From contig CAJUAN010000002.1 of assembly GCA_910584715.1 (NCBI GenBank), positions 62,001 through 126,000 on the forward strand: a DNA stretch of 64,000 nt. Direction: 5' to 3'. Position 1 is the stretch's first letter, and every line of letters begins with the position of its first letter. The stretch is from an uncultured Oscillospiraceae bacterium. GTDB lineage: Bacteria; Bacillota; Clostridia; Oscillospirales; Ruminococcaceae. The position numbers and the translations under genes are program-made. The notes beneath the pieces are model-generated. The model had not been told where the DNA came from. It saw nothing but the letters and a program-made list of their open reading frames with translations, and ran no database searches. Shown here piece by piece: positions 59,157-64,000 of the stretch.

Positions 59157-59621
59157 TTAAACCAGCTTATCCAACTCGTCAAGCAGCTTCCGCTTCATAT
59201 TTGACAATTTCTCCTCGGAGGGGCGGTTCTCATCGCTGTACATCTTTTCCATAGGATACCACCATACGGGACCTCTGCCGTTGTTCCCGTAATTTTCAAT
59301 ATCTCCGTCCACGCGGGGATATAAGTGCCAGTGCAGGTGATCGTCTCCCATTCCAAGCAGCTCGTAATTCATCTTATCCGCCCCGAAAGCCTTTGAGACA
59401 GCCTCCGCAACAACGGACATTTCCTCAAGGAATTTCAGCCGCTCGGCGGTATCAAGGTGAAACAGCTCCGTTTTGTTTCCATGCTCCTTGTACAGAAAAA
59501 GCGTGTAGCCGTAAAAATGCTGATTGTCTCCGATAACAACGTAACCGGTTTCAAGCTCCTTTACAAAATAGGGGTTTGCCCCATTTTTTATCATTTCTAT
59601 CCTGTCGCATACCATGCACAT
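59157..59621 (-). CDS. HIT-family hydrolase/transferase
   Basis: About 154 residues. The histidine triad is in MGDDHLHWHLYPRVDG. CxxC near the start (CMVCDRI) is common in this group and may bind zinc with later residues. HIT proteins hydrolyse or transfer nucleotides from dinucleotides and related compounds. The ATG at 59621 follows AAAGGAG; the open frame to 59681 runs into a repeat element. Confidence 0.88.
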   Translation of the reverse strand: MCMVCDRIEMIKNGANPYFVKELETGYVVIGDNQHFYGYTLFLYKEHGNKTELFHLDTAERLKFLEEMSVVAEAVSKAFGADKMNYELLGMGDDHLHWHLYPRVDGDIENYGNNGRGPVWWYPMEKMYSDENRPSEEKLSNMKRKLLDELDKLV

Positions 59622-59646
59622 TTTTACCGCTCCTTTATATTTTTGC

Positions 59647-59723
59647 AGGGGACGGGTCTCCTTGCTTGCGAGCCGTCTCATGTTTATTTTCGTGATATGC
59701 GGGACAGGAAACCCGTCCCCTAC
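59647..59723. repeat. palindromic repeat element, copy 2 with inverted half copy
   Basis: A full 25-base copy (59699-59723) and an exact inverted 15-base half copy (59647-59661) of the repeat at 25791-25815. The 11-base ends AGGGGACGGGT/ACCCGTCCCCT are perfect inverted repeats 53 bases apart, a small MITE-like layout between the HIT and MATE genes. Confidence 0.6.
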
Positions 59724-59742
59724 GGTTTTACAATAAATTTAT

Positions 59743-61134
59743 TCATTTTTCCTCGGACACGATATTCCGCAGCCATACGCCCTTTTTCAGCAGGAACAGA
59801 CCTATTCCCACCTTTATTATATCCACCGCCTGACAGATAAAAAATACCGCGGTAATGTCAAAGCTTGTGAATTTCACCAGCAGCGCCGCTGTGGGTACGG
59901 AAACTACCCACATGAAAACGCTGTCGAATATAAGCGTAACATATGTCTGACCTCCCGAACGCAGGGTAAAGTACGCCGCGTTCATAAATGCCTGAACAGG
60001 AACAAAAAACGCAAGGATAATTATAAACCGTGAGGCAAGCCCCCTGACCTGCTCCGTGGTGTCGTAAAGCATTGGGAAAGCTCCCGAAAGCGCGGCCATT
60101 ACGCAGCCCGTCAAGGCTCCCGCCGCAATGCTGAAAGCTATAAGCTTGGTGTCGGTCTCCTTTGCACGCTTCATATCGCCGGAGCCTAAAATCTGTCCCA
60201 CGATAATTCCCACCGCCGAACCGAGGGCTATATAGACCACGTTGAAAAGATTCAAAATGGTTGAGGAAATATTCGTCGCCGCAACCACCTCAAGTCCCTT
60301 TTGGGAGTAGCACTGGTTAAGCTTCGCCATTCCCGACGACCAGAAAAACTCGTTCACAGCAAGCGGCAGACCGCTTACAATTATTTTCAGAACAAGGTCG
60401 CGGGGTACCTTCATGCTCCTGAAGGCTCCCGAAATAAATATGTTTTTGTCCCGCTTTGCATGGGTGTATACGATAACAATAGTACACTCCACAAACCGCG
60501 CGATAACCGTTGCAAGAGCCGCGCCCTTTACTCCCATTCGGGGAAGTCCCAGCTTGCCGAAGATCAAAGCCCAGTCAAGCGCAAGGTTTACCAAAACTGC
60601 CGCAAGTCCCGCGAACATCGGAGGAATAGTGCAGTTTGTTTCCCTGAGCGTGGAGGCGTAAATCTGCGTGGCGGTAAATGGGATAAGTCCCACAAGCATT
60701 ATTGTAAGGTACTCCTTGCCCGACTTGAAGATCAGGTCGCGGTCGCCCTCCTGTCCCTCTCCCGTAAGATAGGAATTTATAAGCCCGTCCCCGAAAAAGG
60801 AAAGAATTGCTATTCCCGCCGCAAGAGCAAGCACGCCTATGAGTATCTTGAAGCGGAAAACGTTCCGCACGCCCTCATTGCTGCCCTTGCCGAAAAACTG
60901 CGCCCCAAATATCCCGGGGCCCGCTAACAGTCCGAACACGCAGAGGTTGAACACGAAAAAAAGCTGGTTCGCAACCGCCGTACCGGACATCTGCTCGGTG
61001 CCCAGCTGCCCTACCATTATGTTGTCCAAAAGGGCTACAAAATTTGTTATGCCGTTCTGAATCATGATCGGAACGGCAATAGCAAACACTGTTCTGTAAA
61101 AATTTCTGTCGCCTATAAATTTTTTTAATATCAT
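59743..61134 (-). CDS. MATE-family efflux transporter
   Basis: A 463-residue membrane protein with about 12 helices in two related halves. The N-terminus FAIAVPIMIQNGITNFVALL then DNIMVGQLG is the NorM/MATE signature. It exports drugs or metabolites using sodium or proton gradients. Its ATG is 15 bases after the manA stop codon without a clear ribosome site, so re-initiation behind manA is likely. Confidence 0.92.
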   Translation of the reverse strand: MILKKFIGDRNFYRTVFAIAVPIMIQNGITNFVALLDNIMVGQLGTEQMSGTAVANQLFFVFNLCVFGLLAGPGIFGAQFFGKGSNEGVRNVFRFKILIGVLALAAGIAILSFFGDGLINSYLTGEGQEGDRDLIFKSGKEYLTIMLVGLIPFTATQIYASTLRETNCTIPPMFAGLAAVLVNLALDWALIFGKLGLPRMGVKGAALATVIARFVECTIVIVYTHAKRDKNIFISGAFRSMKVPRDLVLKIIVSGLPLAVNEFFWSSGMAKLNQCYSQKGLEVVAATNISSTILNLFNVVYIALGSAVGIIVGQILGSGDMKRAKETDTKLIAFSIAAGALTGCVMAALSGAFPMLYDTTEQVRGLASRFIIILAFFVPVQAFMNAAYFTLRSGGQTYVTLIFDSVFMWVVSVPTAALLVKFTSFDITAVFFICQAVDIIKVGIGLFLLKKGVWLRNIVSEEK

Positions 61135-61149
61135 ATCAAACGCACTGAA

Positions 61150-62109
61150 TCAGTCTATCCTTGTGAAGACCGATTTGAACGTTCCCATAAGACTGTATTC
61201 TCCGCAGCCCGCGGGAACGAAAACGCTGTCTCCTTTCTTTAACGGAAGATTTTCGCCGCCGCATTTCAGCACAGCCTCTCCCTCCAGTATCAGTATGTTG
61301 TGAAAAGAAGTTCCGTCCGCGTTAAAGGACGCTTCATTTTCAACGTCAACGGAATAGACCGTAAAGTATTCGCACTTTGAAAGCAGACGCTTCGTCGCAC
61401 CGTTTTCCTCAAAGCTGTCGGTTTTGGGGTAAGGCTTCGCGGGGCAAAGGTTCGTCACCTCCACAGCCTTGTCAATGTGGAGCTGTCTGGGCTTGCCGTC
61501 CGCGCCGACTCTGCCGTAGTCATAAATACGGTATGTGGTGTTGGAATTCTGCTGTATTTCCGCGATAAGGATACCCTTGCCGATAGCGTGGAGAGTTCCC
61601 GCCTCGATAAAGAAAACGTCGCCCTTTTTAACGGGTACGGACTGAGTAATTTCAAGCAGAGTGTTGTCCTCTATCCTCTCGCGGAATTCCTCTTTAGTAA
61701 CTTCTTTTTTGAATCCGTACAAAAGTTCCGCGCCCGGGTCGCAGTCCACGATGTACCACATTTCCGTCTTGCCGTACTCGCCCTCGACCCGCTGTGCGTA
61801 CTCATTGTTTGGGTGTACCTGAACGGAAAGATTGTCCTTAGCGTCAATAAGCTTTATCAGAATGGGAAACTGCTCAAACCTTTGGCAGCTGCTGCCGAGG
61901 ACGGATTTTCCGCAGATATCAATATATTCCGCAAGAGTTTTTCCCTTGTACTCGCCGTTGGATACGACAGAATTTCCGTCCTTGTGGCAGGATAATTCCC
62001 AGCTTTCGGCGATCTTCTCAAAGTCGCAGTCCTTTCCAAAATCGTCCCGGAGGCGGGTTCCTCCCCAGAGATAGTCTTTGAATGCAGGCGTAAGCTTTAA
62101 TGGATACAT
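61150..62109 (-). CDS. manA: mannose-6-phosphate isomerase, class I
   Basis: A 319-residue zinc enzyme interconverting mannose 6-phosphate and fructose 6-phosphate. Zinc ligands are in SVQVHPNNEYAQ (Gln and His), in GKTEMWYIVD (Glu) and in EAGTLHAIGKG (His). The short length is the Bacillus ManA/Pmi type. AGGAGG precedes the ATG. A strong promoter lies directly upstream. Confidence 0.94.
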   Translation of the reverse strand: MYPLKLTPAFKDYLWGGTRLRDDFGKDCDFEKIAESWELSCHKDGNSVVSNGEYKGKTLAEYIDICGKSVLGSSCQRFEQFPILIKLIDAKDNLSVQVHPNNEYAQRVEGEYGKTEMWYIVDCDPGAELLYGFKKEVTKEEFRERIEDNTLLEITQSVPVKKGDVFFIEAGTLHAIGKGILIAEIQQNSNTTYRIYDYGRVGADGKPRQLHIDKAVEVTNLCPAKPYPKTDSFEENGATKRLLSKCEYFTVYSVDVENEASFNADGTSFHNILILEGEAVLKCGGENLPLKKGDSVFVPAGCGEYSLMGTFKSVFTRID

Positions 62110-62145
62110 AAAAATACCTCCTGAAATTATAAAAATCCATTATAT

Positions 62146-62174
62146 AGTATATCATAAAAACCTGCCGCTGTCAA
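62146..62174 (-). promoter_or_regulatory. promoter of manA-MATE
   Basis: Minus-strand TTGACA (62169-62174), 17-base spacer, TATACT (62146-62151). The -35 lies inside the upstream gene's terminator stem-loop. Confidence 0.85.
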
Positions 62175-62197
62175 TGATAGCTGACTGCTGCGGCAGG
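62156..62197 (-). terminator. terminator of the MetH-activation-domain gene
   Basis: CCTGCCGC/GCGGCAGG stem with an inner GTCA/TGAC pairing, then TTTTT on the minus strand. Confidence 0.8.
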
Positions 62198-62220
62198 AAA
62201 AGTATTTATAAAGAATTATT

Positions 62221-62895
62221 TCAGCAGCACCGTTCTCCTTTTTTCCGGAAGACGCATTTGTCTCTCAGTTTGCAGGTGCCGCACCCCCGCCGTTTTTGGG
62301 GTACAGGCTTTTCCGAAACGCCAATAACCGCTGTCACAGACTTGGTTGGAGTAAGCAGACCTCCGCTGTTTACGCACACGCCAACGGTACGCATAGCGTT
62401 TACCGCCGCAAGGAAATCTCCCTGACATTCGAGAGGAAAATCGCCGTACCCCGGGGAAAACCGCCATGTGGTAAATTTCCCCGCGAACCGTTCCCCTATT
62501 TCCTTTTCGGCAATATCGCAGACCTGCTCCACCGCCGCGGAAGCCAAAGCGTCCGCTGTAAGAGCCTTTGTCATGTCCTCGGTTTGCAGCTGCCTCAGGA
62601 GCCTGTCAACGCCGTCCCCCACCGTCGCGCACAAAAGCGCCGTCCCGAAGCAGCCTCTGAGGTGCTCGGAAATATCTTTTCCCCGCATGATAAGCTTGTG
62701 CTTCGCAAGAGTGACGGTATTCTCGGAAACGTCCCCAATATCGGCGTACACCCAATGAAATTTCGGACTTGCGGCGGCAATAAGGCGGCTTTCGCACTCG
62801 TCCGCAAGCTTTTCCATATTTTCGGGAATTTTCCCCTGCATACCCATGTACCGAAAGGCTTCGGCGCGGTTTATTTCAGTAAGCTTCGTAATCAT
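62221..62895 (-). CDS. stand-alone methionine synthase reactivation-domain protein
   Basis: A 224-residue protein resembling the C-terminal activation domain of cobalamin-dependent methionine synthase, which binds SAM to re-methylate oxidised cobalamin. WRFSPGYGDFPLECQGDFLA and SGGLLTPTKSVTAVIGVS are its signature. A cysteine-rich tail (GCGTCKLRDKCVF and terminal CC) may bind a metal or cluster. Clostridia often split MetH, so a separate MetH core is expected elsewhere. It overlaps the NUDIX gene by four bases. Confidence 0.88.
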   Translation of the reverse strand: MITKLTEINRAEAFRYMGMQGKIPENMEKLADECESRLIAAASPKFHWVYADIGDVSENTVTLAKHKLIMRGKDISEHLRGCFGTALLCATVGDGVDRLLRQLQTEDMTKALTADALASAAVEQVCDIAEKEIGERFAGKFTTWRFSPGYGDFPLECQGDFLAAVNAMRTVGVCVNSGGLLTPTKSVTAVIGVSEKPVPQKRRGCGTCKLRDKCVFRKKGERCC

Positions 62896-63341
62896 ATGAT
62901 TTTTCCTTTTATCCTGTTTATTACGTACTCCGCGCGGTTTTCCAGCTCGGGAAGCGCGTTTACGGAGAAGTATTCCAGACGGCTGCTCTCATCGTCGTTT
63001 ATACGCGGTACTCCCGACACGCCGACCGCTTTGTACAGCACGATAACGGTGTAGGTCTCGTCGCCGTTGGGGTAGCGGAAAAACAACTCCTTACCCGACA
63101 GTACGTCAAGCAGCTCGAAGCGTTCGGCTTTAAGTCCCGCTTCCTCCCAAAGCTCGCGGGCAGCGGTCTCCTCGAGACTTTCGCCAAGTTCCAATCCCCC
63201 GCCGATAATGCCCCATGTTCCGGTGTCGCTTCGCAGGTTGAGAAGCAGCTCGTTTTTGTCGTTTGTCACAATTATTGTCGCTCCGATATTTATTATGGGA
63301 CGCTGTCCCACGTATTTACGCAGCTCGGCTATATAGCTCAT
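62892..63341 (-). CDS. NUDIX hydrolase
   Basis: About 149 residues. The Nudix box is GGGLELGESLEETAARELW then EEAGL, complete. The start at 63341 has GGGGAGG upstream and is 19 bases after the next gene's stop; the longer frame to 63413 overlaps that gene. Its stop overlaps the next ATG (ATGA). Substrate unknown; YtkD- or MutT-like roles are possible. Confidence 0.88.
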   Translation of the reverse strand: MSYIAELRKYVGQRPIINIGATIIVTNDKNELLLNLRSDTGTWGIIGGGLELGESLEETAARELWEEAGLKAERFELLDVLSGKELFFRYPNGDETYTVIVLYKAVGVSGVPRINDDESSRLEYFSVNALPELENRAEYVINRIKGKII

Positions 63342-63360
63342 ACCGTCCTCCCCAAAAGCT

Positions 63361-64000
63361 TTATTTCCTGAATATGTCAATGGAATGGCTTGTAATTCCA
63401 ACCAAATCTTCACGCTCGCAAACGGCGAAATGGTACTTCAAAAACAGTTCAAAGGTATCGTTATCCATTTCGTCCACCGCTTCACGCAGGAGCCGCGCGC
63501 AGCCGTCGGTCGCGACATAGTGCAGGCGGGTCGTAGGAAATACCGACATCAGACGGTCAATGTCCTCCTTGCGGACAAGCTCGAACAGGTCTTTCGGTTC
63601 GGAGATCGCGGCAAACGTCTCGGGGTCAAGCATACCGTTTTTAATGTACTCCGCAATACTGAAATTTCCCATTCTGATTCCCTCGTCAATAAGACAGCCG
63701 TCGGAAATAACATACGCCGCAAAAATGATACCGCCCGGCTTTGTAACGCGTATCGCCTCGCTTAAAGCCTGCCGCTTGTCCTCGTCATTATAAAGATGAT
63801 AAAGCGGACCCAGCAGCAGCGTAATGTTGTATTTGTCGTCGGGAAAAGCGGACAAGTCAAGCGCGTTGCCCTGAGTGACGGTTATTTTTTCGTCGGGCAG
63901 CGTGTTTTGGCGGAAAATTTCAATGTTATGCTCCACCAGCTCCACCGCGTCAACGGCATAGCCGCGGCGCGCCAGAGCGTGAGAATACCGTCCCGTCGCC
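63361..64000 (-). CDS. class I SAM-dependent methyltransferase (5' end outside window)
   Basis: At least 213 residues visible. The first visible residues, ATGRYSHALARRGYAVDAVE, are the end of SAM motif I and strand 2, so the start lies beyond 64000. NITLLLGPLYHLYNDEDKRQ and VTKPGGIIFAAYVISDG are later motifs. A GTG inside the frame at 63945 is not the start because the homologous region continues upstream. Substrate unknown. Confidence 0.85.
   Translation of the reverse strand, partial: ATGRYSHALARRGYAVDAVELVEHNIEIFRQNTLPDEKITVTQGNALDLSAFPDDKYNITLLLGPLYHLYNDEDKRQALSEAIRVTKPGGIIFAAYVISDGCLIDEGIRMGNFSIAEYIKNGMLDPETFAAISEPKDLFELVRKEDIDRLMSVFPTTRLHYVATDGCARLLREAVDEMDNDTFELFLKYHFAVCEREDLVGITSHSIDIFRK

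Noticed and set aside
1..64000. CRISPR array, prophage, toxin-antitoxin or secondary-metabolite cluster
   Set aside because: I looked for regular direct repeats, phage structural genes, small paired genes and synthase modules and saw none.

Overview
The window looks like chromosomal DNA of a Gram-positive anaerobe of class Clostridia, probably a gut Ruminococcaceae/Oscillospiraceae relative. This is inference from four things: coding GC near one half with AT-rich intergenic DNA, TTGACA/TATAAT promoters, strong Shine-Dalgarno sequences, and gene content (fermentative AdhE under Rex-like operators, class B sortases, a SpoIID homologue, the Bacillus-type rimP-nusA-infB gene order). No prophage, CRISPR array or rRNA was seen.

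Left part (1-7.5 kb, + strand). An ECF sigma factor and a membrane anti-sigma factor lead an operon with two serpin lipoproteins and a von Willebrand factor A lipoprotein, followed by a terminator. Then come an HD-domain protein and a STAS protein whose Shine-Dalgarno sequence is separated from its ATG by a perfect hairpin. From 7.5 to 12 kb the minus strand carries an aldo-keto reductase, a flavodoxin-like reductase and adhE with two Rex-like operators. From 12 to 31 kb there are a DIP1984-family gene, a sugar-binding-domain/GGDEF fusion, a Gld-type ABC export locus, and a ten-gene information-processing operon (rimP-nusA-rnpM-ylxQ-infB-rbfA-nrnA-truB-ribF-gltX).

Middle (31-40 kb, mostly +). 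HD-GYP phosphodiesterase, PfkB sugar kinase, and a three-gene operon: GNAT, a two-repeat protein, and a MerR regulator whose effector part is made of the same two repeats. A tRNA-Pro lies beside a decayed integrase-type transposase. A SpoIIE-type phosphatase and an RsbW-like kinase follow; with the STAS protein at 7.1 kb they would make up a partner-switching set. A 41-bp perfect palindrome at 40.1 kb reads as a full consensus promoter on both strands.

Right part (40-64 kb, minus strand). Four consecutive class B-type sortases, a SpoIID-like protein and a pyrimidine-nucleoside phosphorylase form one operon. A decayed IS3-family element separates it from a string of membrane and lipoprotein genes, ilvD and a ROK glucokinase. 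The rest is small-molecule and housekeeping enzymes: a P-loop kinase, two NUDIX hydrolases, a sugar isomerase-like protein, two methyltransferases, a MIF-type tautomerase, two GNATs, a HIT protein, a MATE exporter, mannose-6-phosphate isomerase and a MetH-reactivation-domain protein. The last gene runs off the window.

Start sites were moved inward wherever a Shine-Dalgarno sequence favoured an internal codon. All functions are assigned by reading translations by eye; no database search was run.
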